NCBI GenBank assembly: GCA_958510825.1
Contig: OY294047.1
Location: forward strand, 52,063,365-52,127,364
DNA length: 64,000 nucleotides
Direction: 5' to 3'
Origin: Brachypterus glaber
Taxonomy: Eukaryota; Arthropoda; Insecta; Coleoptera; Kateretidae
Part shown: positions 12,405 to 24,200 of the stretch, in pieces
How positions within the stretch are numbered: position 1 is the stretch's first letter
Layout of the letters: every line of letters starts with the position of its first letter
Notes under the pieces: model-generated
What the model was told of the DNA's origin: nothing
Databases searched by the model: none
What the model saw: only the letters and a program-made list of their open reading frames with translations
Made by a program: the position numbers and the translations under genes

Positions 12405-12726
12405 CCCAGTCCGCACATATATGGATGCAACATGGTAAAGAAAGATTTTTTAGGTAACATCCCAGTCCGCACATACATGGATGCAACATCACAAAGAAAG
12501 ATTTTTTAGGTAACAAGTGCCATATTACATGAGACGTAACATACATATGTATGCTACATAACATGCCCTATAATAGAAAGATTTTTTAATTTGCATGTGC
12601 CATATTACATAAGATGTAACATACATATGTATGATACATAACATGCAATATTGCATGTTATGTATCATATATATGGCATGAGAACATACCAGATACATAA
12701 AATGTTATGAATTCACCATATGTAGG

Positions 12727-12935
12727 TACAGGTTAATAATAATCCGATCGACTTGAAATTTTCAGGAATAATCAAGTTGTCCGAGGTGAAGATCCCTATT
12801 ATTTTTGAAAGTAATCCCACCAAAAACAAAAAAGTTATGGAGGGATAAAGTTTAAAAAAAATCGAAAAAAGCTGAAAGAATATTCCTATTAACGTATTTT
12901 TTTCAGAAAAAATTACTTTTATTATAAAAATCAAT
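12727..12935 (+). repeat. Dispersed repeat X fragment
   Basis: AATAATCCGATCGACTTGAA and the following bases match 25350-25570 (same strand) and about 52700-52810 (opposite strand). Confidence 0.7.
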
Positions 12936-14051
12936 TCTACAAAAACAAATAAAAAAATTAAAAATTTTGAAAAAAAAGTTTTTTTGAAAACTTTTTTTGA
13001 AAAATTTAATTTATATTTTTTTCAATAATTTTTCGTTTTTCAAAAATCTTAAAAAAAAAACATATTTTTTTAATTTTTTATGATTTTTTTTTAATATTGC
13101 TTGTTTAAAACTTCAGTTTGGTTCGACTCGGATAAATCTCACAAATAAGTTAACTAAATTTACTTTTTTAAAGTTATTTTGGAAATCGACAAATTCCCAT
13201 AAGCGTTGAATACGAGTATCCGCATTCGTGGTATAACTAATTATGTAATATCTTGTAAAATACAGAAATCAGAGATGTGATTTCAATGGAAATAGAAATT
13301 AGAATTTTGAAGTTCCCGCCAAGCAATGTAGCCTACTTCCTTTGACGAATTATTGGTCAAATTATAGTAGTAGAGTATGGCGTCATAATTAATCGTTGTG
13401 GAAATAGTGTTTTTGTGTTTGCAAAAGCTATTTTTTGAAGAGTGTTTTATGATAGGTTAGTAATAAAACTAATTATTAGTTTATTCAAGTTTTATAATCT
13501 ACATAATCGTAATACTTTTTTTTTAAATTAACCTCAAAATAAGATTTCAAATTATAATGGATTATACTTTTTTAGTAAAATGGAATATGCAGTTGTGTTG
13601 TTTGTTGGAAATGATGACGTCAGTGACATCCCATGGGATGGATGATGCATCCCAACACAAAAAATGTTTCCCAATTAATTGCAAAAAAAGGTACCTATTA
13701 CCTATAAAAACGAACAGATAAAATAAATGGAGAACATTTGAAGTCATTGTGGTATGTTAATCTATATTCATGGGTAAGCCGTTTGCTGAGAATTATCAGG
13801 TTCTATGTGACAGCTTTGATGAAAAAGAGATGTACTTTTTTTATTTATTTATCCTCAAGGAGTTGGGATCCCTACTGTAAAAGGCTGAGTGTACTGGAAG
13901 AAAACTAAAACTTGTTCTAAATGTATTTTGCGAGCTAAATCTCCTGCGAAATCTTGCGAAATTCCCCGAAATTTTAAATATTTAACACGTTGGCTACCAT
14001 GAGAGTCACCAGCAACTCTCGGTATTTTTTTACATTGGTACCACGTGTATT

Positions 14052-14289
14052 AGGGAACGTTCAAGTATTATGTAACGCAAATTGTACCAAAATTAATACA
14101 CTTCATACCCTGGTTCTCACGTTATTTGAGGCTGTAGAGAGTTCATATTTTGGCTACCCCCCTAACACACCCCCTATTAGGGGGGTAGCCAAAATATGAA
14201 ACCTCTATAATCTATAATAACGCGAGAGCCGGGGTATGAAGTGTATGAATTTTAGTACAATTCAGTTATGTAATACTTGAATGTTCCCT
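14052..14289. mobile_element. MITE with AGGGAACGTTCAAGTATTA TIR, copy 1
   Basis: AGGGAACGTTCAAGTATTA at the left is mirrored by AATACTTGAATGTTCCCT at the right. A central hairpin is formed by GGCTACCCCCCTAAC and GGGGGGTAGCC. It is the same family as 56085-56316 and is nested in the 12405-16519 insertion. Confidence 0.85.
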
Positions 14290-14866
14290 CACCGGCTACT
14301 CTCAGTAGCATAGGTTAACATCATATTGTAACTCTTAAACTGCCGAAACAGAAGCATCCATATTATAGGTGTGGTACACCAGAAGTACTACTTATGTCAT
14401 ATTTTGAGTAAGACGCGGTAATATTGGTGGAAAAGTTGTAAAAAATGTTTTATTAATATCACAGCTACACAAACTAAAGTTGGATCTCCGACAGACTCTA
14501 CTAGTCAAATTCTATGTATTTTGAGCCACTGAATCCGAGTCGGAGTTTAAAAATTGGTTCCCATTTTCAAAATAAACTTAAAAAAACATCCTTTTTGTAC
14601 TTTTTCGCTAGGTTTTTTGAGGTCTTTTTAAAAACTTTTAAATTTCGACTGCAGATTCGCATTTAGCGGCTCAAAATATATAGGAATTGACTAGTCGAGT
14701 CCGTTGGAGTTCCATTTTTTTTTGTGTGGCGCTGTATTTATTTTATTCTTAGAGATTTTGAATGAATTATTTTTTTGTATGTAATTAATCCAAAAACGTA
14801 TAATATATATATACTAAGTATATTATAGTTGAAAATGTAAAATGAATTATTTAGTTTCTTTTTTAG

Positions 14867-14957
14867 AATTTGCGAGAAATCTTGCGAAATCCCGCAAAAT
14901 ATTGCAAAATCCCGCGAAATCTTGCCAAATCCCGCGAAATCTTGCCAAATCTTGGGT
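14867..14957. repeat. Tandem repeat of GCGAAATCTTGC-like units
   Basis: Six to seven units alternate CCCGCGAAAT and CTTGCCAAAT (period about 11-12 bp). Related motifs occur near 13930-13970. Confidence 0.75.
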
Positions 14958-16519
14958 AATGCAAAATTTGGTGTATGCGAGTTTGTATGAGATTTATCCC
15001 TCGATATTTTGCATTATTACGTTTTTTTTTAATTTTAAATATTTTTTTTTTCAGAATATGTTTATTTTATTATACGTTTAAAAATAATGTACAAACAGTC
15101 ACCTTTTTTAAAATATATATTATTCAGAATATGTAATATGTAGTTTTAATTTTTTGTATTTATACCTGGCAGGACAACCGAGTGTTAGTTTAAGATATAT
15201 TTTTATTTTTGCAAAATAAACAAAATTAAGACTTCGACCGGACGCTGTAGATATCGACTTTAGATTTCGAATATGTAAGTGGCACACAAATATGTATTTC
15301 ATATTTGTGTATCATTTACCTATTCGAAATTGGAAGTTTATATTTGCCGTTCAACGGGGGTACGGGGGAATTTAAACATCCATGTTACATATCACCCATA
15401 TAATTAATGTATTAAATACCTCTCATCCATATGGCAAGGGATAACTTATGATGTATTTGGTATGTTTCTGCTACATATCAAGGAGTATAAAAACGACATG
15501 GCTGATACCTCTCATCCATATTGCAAAAGTTATATAACATGTTATGTACCTGGTATGTAGCTGATATGTTACATGTTATGTACCTGATACATAATTTGAG
15601 GCGGAATTGTTAAAGTCCAAGGACTGTACATGGACTATAAAAACTACATGGCTGCAACATCACATAGAACAGTGGTTATGTACCTGCTATGTACCTGCCA
15701 TGAATTTGTGCGGACTGGGATGTGCCATATTACATGAGACATAACATACATATGTATGCTACATAACATGCCCTATAACAGAAAGATTTTTTACGTTACA
15801 TGTGCCATATTACATAAGATGTAACATACATATGTATGATACATAACATGCAATATTGCATGTTATGTATCATATATATGGTACGAGAACATACACGATA
15901 CATAAAATGTTATGAATTCAATACTAAATATGGCGTCTATATTATTTTAGTTTTTATAGGTTAGAATCACTAATATTCTTAAAATTGTTGTTAATAATAA
16001 CAGTAGTAGTAGTAGAAACGCATGTATTTTTAGACAACTAAACCGATTTTAGATAATGTTAGACAAAAAATTAAAATATATATATTTTTTTAAAATGATT
16101 ATTTGCTATTTTTTCTCTAAAAATTGGCTTTTTATGTGGCCCATGATTTTTAAGCCTGGTAGAAAGTTTGCTTTCACAGTAAAAATGCACATCGTATAAG
16201 AATTTTGCCTGATGGATGCTACATATAAAGATATTTATATACTTTAATTATTAGGTTTATCAAAAAGACGTAAAAATGTTCACCATGTCTAAATCTATGA
16301 TGCACTCCATAACAAGTAAAATTTGGAAACGCCTACTTTTATTGTTATGTACCTAGTATGTATCTGATATGTAGCATGTTATGTAGCTGATACATAACTT
16401 GAGGCGGAATTGTTAAAGTCCAAGGACTATACATGGACTATAAAAATTACATGTCTGCAACATCACATAGAACAGTGGTTATGTACCTGCTATGTTCCTG
16501 CCATGTATTTGTGTTGACT

Positions 16520-16575
16520 GGGTACTCGCCTGCCGGCTCGTATGACAAACTTTCCGCTCACGCGGAATATTGTCT
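16520..16575 (+). mobile_element. Dispersed repeat W, copy 1, right end
   Basis: CGCGGAATATTGTCTATTCC and its flanks continue the W sequence cut at 12404. The same bases are contiguous in the 19205-19890 copy, which proves the split. Confidence 0.75.
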
Positions 16576-17311
16576 ATTCCATACTAGTTATAGAATATAC
16601 TTTTTTTTTAATTTTTCGGTAGATTTTAAAACGGTTGTTCCCACCCGTAAAAATGACATTTTGGAAGAATCTGAATGGTATCATAACGGCTTGTTCTACC
16701 TTCCACTTGTTAAAATATAAAATACTACCTATGCCATAAACTATTCTTTGTTTGCGCACCCCATATGGTATTATATTGCCCATATCCGGACGTTGAGATC
16801 CGGTTCACATAACTTTTTTCGTTCCCAAATATCGTCAGAGACATATTTCAGTGGAACTTTTAGAAAGCCGAAAAAAAAAACATTCGTTATATGCTTCGCA
16901 TTTTCCAGTATTCTCTTCACAGTGAATATTGCTTATACCCAGATAGCACAAAGTGATACTATGGACGTATGTTCATGGACGGCTGTATGTCCATAGGATG
17001 CCCATTTTTTCTCTATGGACATCCGTTCAGAGTCCAGATGACACAACTGTGGACATCCATAAGGTGTCCGTTCAAACCATCCATCCAGCATCCATAGGAA
17101 TTGCTTTTTTGCTTACTTAACTGGTTTTTGCGAATGTGAAAAACTGTTATTTAACTTGCAATGTTTGTTGTTGTATGTTTGTTTGTTTAGGGCAAATCTG
17201 CCAAAGGCTTTTTTGACCCCTAAAATTTAAAAAATCCATTTATTACTCACGAGATAATTTAAAACCAAAATTAGGTTACATACTCATTCAGTGATAATCA
17301 AATAAAATAAA
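16576..17311. other. Non-coding, includes a TATGGACATCC-rich patch
   Basis: Between about 16935 and 17100 several direct and inverted variants of TATGGACATCC and GTTCATGGAC occur, with TAGCACAAAGTGATAC at the left. This may be a short element with repeated subterminal motifs. No gene is recognised. Confidence 0.4.
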
Positions 17312-17640
17312 TTTTATCCAATACATACAGATAATAAGACAATTACCAGCTTTATTTTAAATAGATAAACTCAATAATAACCCCCGCGTGGCTTTTACTT
17401 TATTGAGTGGATAATTATTTATTTTACCCACTCAACTGTCACTTGTCAAATTATTTTCTTGTAAATGTCATTAAAATTTTTAATAAAAATATGAATTCCT
17501 AAGCTATTTATTGGATAAAACCTTGTATGGCACTCATGGGTAAACCGATATTGGCCTCTCGAAAATTAACCTGCAGGTTAATTTTCTCATGAGCAATATC
17601 TTACTTTACCCACTAGTACCATAAATAACTATTACCCGAG
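17312..17640 (+). mobile_element. Repeat V (TTATCCAATACATACAG), copy 1
   Basis: One of four copies (43614-43962 reversed, 53327-53670, 63750-64000). Two foldbacks lie in tandem: TTATCCAATA pairs with TATTGGATAA, followed by a hairpin of GATATTG and GAAAATTAACCTG with its complement. It contains a conserved ACCCCCGCGTG patch. No ORF. Confidence 0.85.
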
Positions 17641-17770
17641 GCGTTGCCTTTAAAATCAGTGTATTTTCGTTGATAACAGAGATAATAACGTGAATAAAAA
17701 AGAATGTTCATAGAAGTTTTGGACTATAGTATGATTCCGATTAATATCCGCTGTTACTGCTGCTTACCAC

Positions 17771-17823
17771 ACAGGGTGTCACAAATTTGGGGAAAAACTT
17801 TATTTTACTTGTTCACCCTGTAT
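17771..17823. repeat. About 50-bp mini-element with CAGGGTG/CACCCTG ends
   Basis: ACAGGGTGTCAC at the left and TTCACCCTGTA at the right flank about 30 bp. The termini resemble the element at 10419-11153, so it may be an extreme internal-deletion derivative. Confidence 0.45.
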
Positions 17824-18239
17824 ATTCTCAGATTGAAACCAGAATAAAAAATTTTACCATAGCATCGTTACTAAAGAGTCAACTTACGGTTCAAAAAAAA
17901 ATAATGAAAATCAGATCAGCAGTTCGCTAGGAAATCAACATTAAAATTTTTGCAAATTTCTAGTGTCCGGTTAATTTTGGGGTCGAGTGTATTTGTATTT
18001 GTAACTGTATAACTGTATATATTTATCAATTTTTTAAGTCTTACTCGGCTAACCGAGTTTCACACGAGGGTGAATAACACTTTTCTCCCGAGTAACGTAC
18101 ACTATTTTTTTCTACCAAAATAATACGCGTATGAAACATATTTTTTATAATTTATTTAAAATATTCTGTAAATAATAATTGGGTTTACTAAAAATAATAA
18201 AAGTTTTCTTCATATTTTTGATCAGATGAAATGCGATTT
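17824..18239. other. Non-coding region downstream of WDR34
   Basis: This is 3' flank of the minus-strand WDR34 gene. Nothing else is recognised. Confidence 0.4.
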
Positions 18240-21200
18240 TTAACCATGATTAAATGATATTAAATTCCAGGGAACATCCCAAAGTTGCAGATCGCCATTT
18301 TCTGTACCAATTGCCACCAGATTATTACTAAAATAAAAAAAATATCAATTCAGTAGGCAATACTTAAAAAAAAAACATAAAAAAAATTAAAATAAAAAAA
18401 GATACGTATTCTCCAAATTTAAAATATTTAGCTTAATGCGTTATCGTGGGCACAAACTTTTCAGACACACTGATATCTTTTTTAAGAAATCCGCGTAGGT
18501 ACAAATTTTCGGAAGTCTTAAAAATTATGAAAATTTCGTTAATTTTCGACAAGTTTTCTGAGATCGAAAAGCTCAAAAATCTTAGATTTTTATGTCTAAA
18601 ATCTATGGTCATACGAAAATCTACTAAATCCGTACACACACTTTTTTACACTCAGAAAAAATTGTAGATATAAAAAAGAGTATATTAATATTTAAGGTAT
18701 ACCTTATGGAGATTTGGGATAAAACTTTCTTAGCTATTTTTTCTTTGATTAAATTATCGATCATTTTTCCTTTTTGGACATTAAATACTTCTAAAAGTCC
18801 ATTATTTCCACAGCCAGCTATTAATTTGTCTTCATACTGAACCCATGTTACGATATTTAGTGGATTTTGCAGAAAAATCACTTGAGCTGGATCATCCTAA
18901 AAAAATCTATAAAGTAAAAACAACAAACATAAATAAATGTTCGTTTAAACTGTGGCGTACCTACATCATTATTTTAGAACAAAAATAAATAAATTTTCGT
19001 TTAAACTGTGGCGTACCTACATCATTATTTTAGAACAAAAATAAATAAATTTTCGTTTAAACTGTGGCGTACCTACATCATTATTTTAGAACAAAAATAA
19101 ATAAATTTTCGTTTAAACTGTGGCGTACCTACATCATTATTTTAGAACAAAAATAAATAAATTTTCGTTTAAACTGTGGCGTACGTCCCTATAGGAAATA
19201 GTATATTTTATAACTAGTATGGAATAGACAATATTCCGCGCGAGTATGACGGTCCCGCGAGCGTGGAATGACTATTCCATACGTGTTGTAGACTATACCT
19301 TTTCTTCGACTGCAAATATGAAACACTGTATGGCTTTAAACTGCGGACAAGGTTAAAAAACATGTTTTTTGTGACTCGACATTGTAAATGCAACAAGACA
19401 CATATTTTTAAATAAAGCATTTAATGATATTTAATTTTTATCAAATCAGTACTTAAAAAAGAAATTTATTTAATTTTAGCTCATATTTACAAATTATAAT
19501 GCAAAAATTGAAGGTTATGACATATTGTTGTGACAGATATCAAGTTTAAATATTTAACAATAGATGGAGCAGTTTTAATTTTTTGAACTAAATTGATAAA
19601 AAACTGGTCAAATATTAAGAAAAACTAATAAACTTTATGTAATTTTAACGCAAAACTTTAAATTGCATTAAATTATTCAATATTTCAATGTAAAATATAT
19701 ATTTTTTTGCTAATTTTGGTACAGTTTTCTTTACTTTTATAAACAAGAGATGGCACTACATGTGCTCATTCTAACACTTGATACGGAATATTCATACCGT
19801 ATCTAGAGCTAGAATGGATTCATTCTGTGTTTGAAAAGTGTGTGTATTTGCTTAAATTCCAAAGCAGTCGTAGAAAAACATAATTCTAACGTTAATTTGT
19901 TACCAGGGTAATAACACCTACCTGCCCTATAAGGTAAACTCTTATTTCTCCATCAGTTGCATTTGTCATAAACATATCTTTCATGTTTGGAGAAAAGTTT
20001 ATAGAATTAATTTCCCCCTCATGGGGAGTATAATGTTTAAATACTGGATCGGCTATTGGCTCCTCGTTCGTGCTTCCTTAAAAATTTACTTAAATTAGAA
20101 ATTTTTTGAAAAAAAAAATTTTTCTATTTTTTTTTTAATTAATTTGACAAAAATGCAACATACTATTTACTGTGAATAGCATATAATGGAATGCGTAGCA
20201 TTACATATCTTCACGGCTTGGTCTACTCTTCGCAGCTCGTTTAGCTTTTGTTTTTTTTTTAATAAAAAACGAAGCGCTCGGTAGATTTTTTTAATTTTCG
20301 CTGAAAATCATATAAATGGACGGTACTATCGTTAAAAGAATTTCAGGGTTTAGAAAACAAACAAAAAATACTCCAAAAAAGCACTGTGTATTGGATCTTA
20401 CCGAAAAGCTTAAAACTCGTAGATTAGTCTAAAAAAAAATATGTCGAAAAACTCGGAGTTCCGTGTACAAATATTTTCTAGTATCACCCCTCGTTTGTTT
20501 CAAAAAAAAAACATTTTTTTTTTCAAAAATAAAAAAGAAATATTGTAACAAAAATTGGAAAATATTAATTAATTAATATAAAAAAAAAAATTCTCCCTCT
20601 TTGACCCCGGTTATCACCACAATTTTTTTTCTGTCCGGGAATATTGGTGACCACAATAACTCGGAAACGTTTTGTGCTAAACATTTCATATTTGGACTAA
20701 AAATCAGAGTGGGGTAACGGGCCCAAAGGGGCTAAAAACTTACTTTTTGCGATACATTGCTTAATTTTGGTCGCATGGCAAAAATTATTCTGGCGAAAGG
20801 TTTTTTTTATTTTGTTTTTTTTTGTAAAATTTTGAATATACTTACCCTTTAGCTGTCTTGTGCCCAACATGGAGCACTGAACCACCAAGCCTCCTTCCAG
20901 AGCCACGCAAAACATATCCGGTACATATTTCGAAAAATCAAAGCCCAAAATACCTCGTGAAATTTTTTTCGATATGTTTTCCGAAACACTGGATGCTCTT
21001 TGAGTTTTGCCAAAAATTGGCACCTTAATCCTATATCTGAAAAAAAGTAAATTATTGAAGGGTCTTTTAAAAAGGGGCGACCCAAAATAAAAATAGGGTA
21101 AAAAAAATTGTTTGAAAAAACAACAAATTAAAAAAAAAACAAAAAAAATTAGAACATTTTTATTTATTCTAAGCATCTTACCCCACCCCAATTCACCAAA

Positions 21201-24200
21201 GAACTTTGGACCCTTTGTTCCAAATTTGAAGTCTTTAGCTCAAAGCGTTCTCGAGTTATCGTGGTCACAAATTTTCCCGGACAGACAGACCGAATGACAA
21301 ACAGACCGATAGTCAGACAGACCGAATAACAGATAGACCGAATTGTATAAAACGTCAAGAAACGTAAAAAAAAAACAATAATTTTTTATATTTTTTTGCT
21401 AACGCAGGGCTTTCCTAGGAGGAATCCAAAGTACTTACTTGACTTTTAAAGTTAAGCCAGAGCCTGCTTGATCATAATTCCATAATTTTAAAAGTCCATC
21501 TGTGCTGGAACTCGCCAACAATAAAGTTTTCGCTTGATCCAAGTCCAAAACCCACGAAATTTGCGTTACACACTCTTCGTGAGCAGACTGGCTCAAAATG
21601 AGCAAATTTTCTTCGTTTTGAATGTTCCAAATAATAATTATACCTTGAATTTTTCAGAAAAAAATTTCAATTAAAAGAAGTCGTCCAAATTTCTCTAGCT
21701 TAAAGCGTTATCGGGTTATCGTGGTCACAGAATTTCTCAGAAAGACATTGTTTTATGCGAAAATTACAAATTACAAATTGCGAAGGTATACTACTAGCAC
21801 ACATACAGTGCGATTATTAAGTCACGAACAGTTTGAAAAGAAAATACTCTTCGTTTGAAACCACGCCTCTGTTAGAGTTGTGCGCGACAAGCCCATGTGA
21901 TTGCTATGTACAACAGCTCGGTGGCCATTAAAACGCACACAGTTTTCTTGCATATTACTCATCGCTAATGCCAGTTTTGCATTAAAAAGTGTTTGGCACT
22001 TTATAATCGCACGGTATGTGTGCGAAGAAAACTAGTTTTCTTATCCAAAGTTGTCGGCTGGAAATGTTTTTTTTATCGGGATAAAAGGGGAGAAAAAATC
22101 AATTTTTTATTGTTTTTTGAAAAAAAAATGTAAAACATTTTTGAAAAAAAAGACGTAGGTATGATTTTTTTTTTATTTTTCATTTATCAGAAAAAAATAT
22201 TTTTTTCAACTTTTGTATTGGGGAAAGTACCCATTCTTTCCATATCACTTTTTTTTTGTTTACCTGCATAAGTTCCGCTGGCTAAAATGTCAGCCTGACT
22301 CGGATGAAATTTTACACAGGTGACACAATTTTTAGCGTCCAACTTTTTTTTCGGGGTTTCGTTCAGTTTTTCCCTATTCCTGTTAAAACTGAAAATATAA
22401 ATGCTTCCCGAATGCTCGCACCAGGTCCGGTGGTCAAAACTACAAGCAACACTCAGTATATTCCCAGAACAGTTCCAGGACAGAGATGATACTCTTTTTT
22501 GTAGTCCTGTTTTTGAGGTTACTTGCTTGGTTTTTGAAATTGGGAAATTTTGCAAAAGTTTGCAGTTAATTTCTTTCGTGTAGTTTTGAAGATTGTATCC
22601 CTAAAATAGGTACGAAAAAATTAGGCAAAAAAAATTTAAAAAAATTTAATTTTTTTACTCTTTTTTCCATATTTTTTAATTTTTTGAAGAAATACTTTTT
22701 TTATTTTTATTATAGAAAATGCAATATACCATTTACTGTGTTTATTATTCTATTGGGAATATTCTTAGAATAAACTTTTAGATATGCTATGATTATGCTT
22801 AAAACTTGCGCTTAAAATGCATAATCTATGCATATGTATAATTTTCTCATTTCATTCTTCTAATGCATATTCTAAGAAATTTCTGTTAAGAATGTTCTTA
22901 GAAATTATGCTATGCATATTCTAAGAATGTTCGGTTTATTTGAATTTGCGGCTGTTCTGCAATACATTTCTGACATGTTGGAGTTGAATTATACAACTAA
23001 ATTTAGTTGTTTTTGGTGATTCCAATCGTGTATTATTTGATTATAATTATTGACCTAAGTCTAGTGATTGGTCATTTTATTAAGGGCCACTTGCACCAAC
23101 TTTTGGTCTGGGATTATCTCAGCTAAACCGAGTTTAAGTTAGAAATGTTGCGTTCTGATTGGTCGGCCGTCAACTTAATCCAAGTTTAAAGTTAAATCAT
23201 CATTGGTGCAAGTGGCCCTAAGTCTAGTGATTGGTCATTTTATTAAGTCTAGTGTTTTTAAGCTTTGTAAGATTGTATTGTAAGCATAATATGCATAATA
23301 TGCTTACCTTTATATAAAGGCATGTACCTGTATACAAACAAATTAATGCATGAAAATGTTAATATTACTGAATTTTAAATGTTGCCTATTATATAGTTTA
23401 GGACATTGTTTTGTACCACACGTTGTCATTATTACACGTCACTATTCTGGATATTGACTACTTTAGATTTGATAGATCATAAATTAGGTTTGCAAGAAGA
23501 TGCTGGACATATTCTGCAAGATTTTTTTTAGAATGATCATAGAAGCTTTTGCATGATTAAAACGGTATCCATTGAATGTCTTAAAACCTTCTAAGAACGT
23601 TCTACGTAAAACATCGCATATTCTTAGAATCATACAACATTCCCAATATTTATTTTAAGAATATTCTAAGAACTGTTATGTGCTATGCGGGGATATAATG
23701 GATAATCAAAATTTGCGTTACGTAATACTTGAACGTTCCCTTACCTGAAAAGCTTTCGTATTATTAGAATCATTAATTTCATGATTTACAGACGGATAAA
23801 TTTTTTTAAGCCACTCTGCAAGTTTTTCCATATCAGTTTCATTCGATGAACTGTGATATTGAGGTTCAGTTTGCACCTGAAAGTAACTCAAAATATTTTT
23901 TGCACGACCAAGACTAAAACCTAATTTTACGCTTTCATTTTCGGGACTAAACATGCCGATTTTCTCCCTAGGGAATAAAAATCACGGCAACCTTGATAAT
24001 ATTAAAATATTATACTTACTATGTGCTTTGCTGGTTCAAAAATTAGGTTTTGTGGTGTTTTGTAATAAATTAGCGATTCAAACCAATTTATTTGATTTTA
24101 ACAAAGAAAACCTTTAAAAATAACATTGTTATAACAATTTATACATAACTTAAAATTTATCATCTTCGTCCATTTTTTTGACGTTTGTGTCAACCATATT

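Larger units (their letters stand above)
12405..16519. mobile_element. Composite TA-flanked insertion with CCCAGTC termini
   Basis: It begins CCCAGTCCGCACATATATGG and ends in the inverted form (CATGTATTTGTGTTGACTGGG). The target is TA when compared with the uninterrupted W copy at 19205-19890. A second left terminus lies at about 12462 and a second right terminus at about 15700-15720, so at least two related elements are nested or fused. Two copies of a roughly 200-bp unit full of ACATACATATGTATG-type palindromes lie at about 12520-12715 and 15720-15925. The right-end unit (GCGGAATTGTTAAAGTCCAAG) is also present twice. No transposase ORF was found. Confidence 0.7.

Noticed and set aside
18930..19184. 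CRISPR-like array
   Set aside because: Units are contiguous 56-bp repeats with no unique spacers, in an intron of a eukaryotic gene.
20697..21191. 164-codon minus-strand frame
   Set aside because: Only 21036-20846 resembles WDR34; the extensions are intron read-through with low-complexity sequence.
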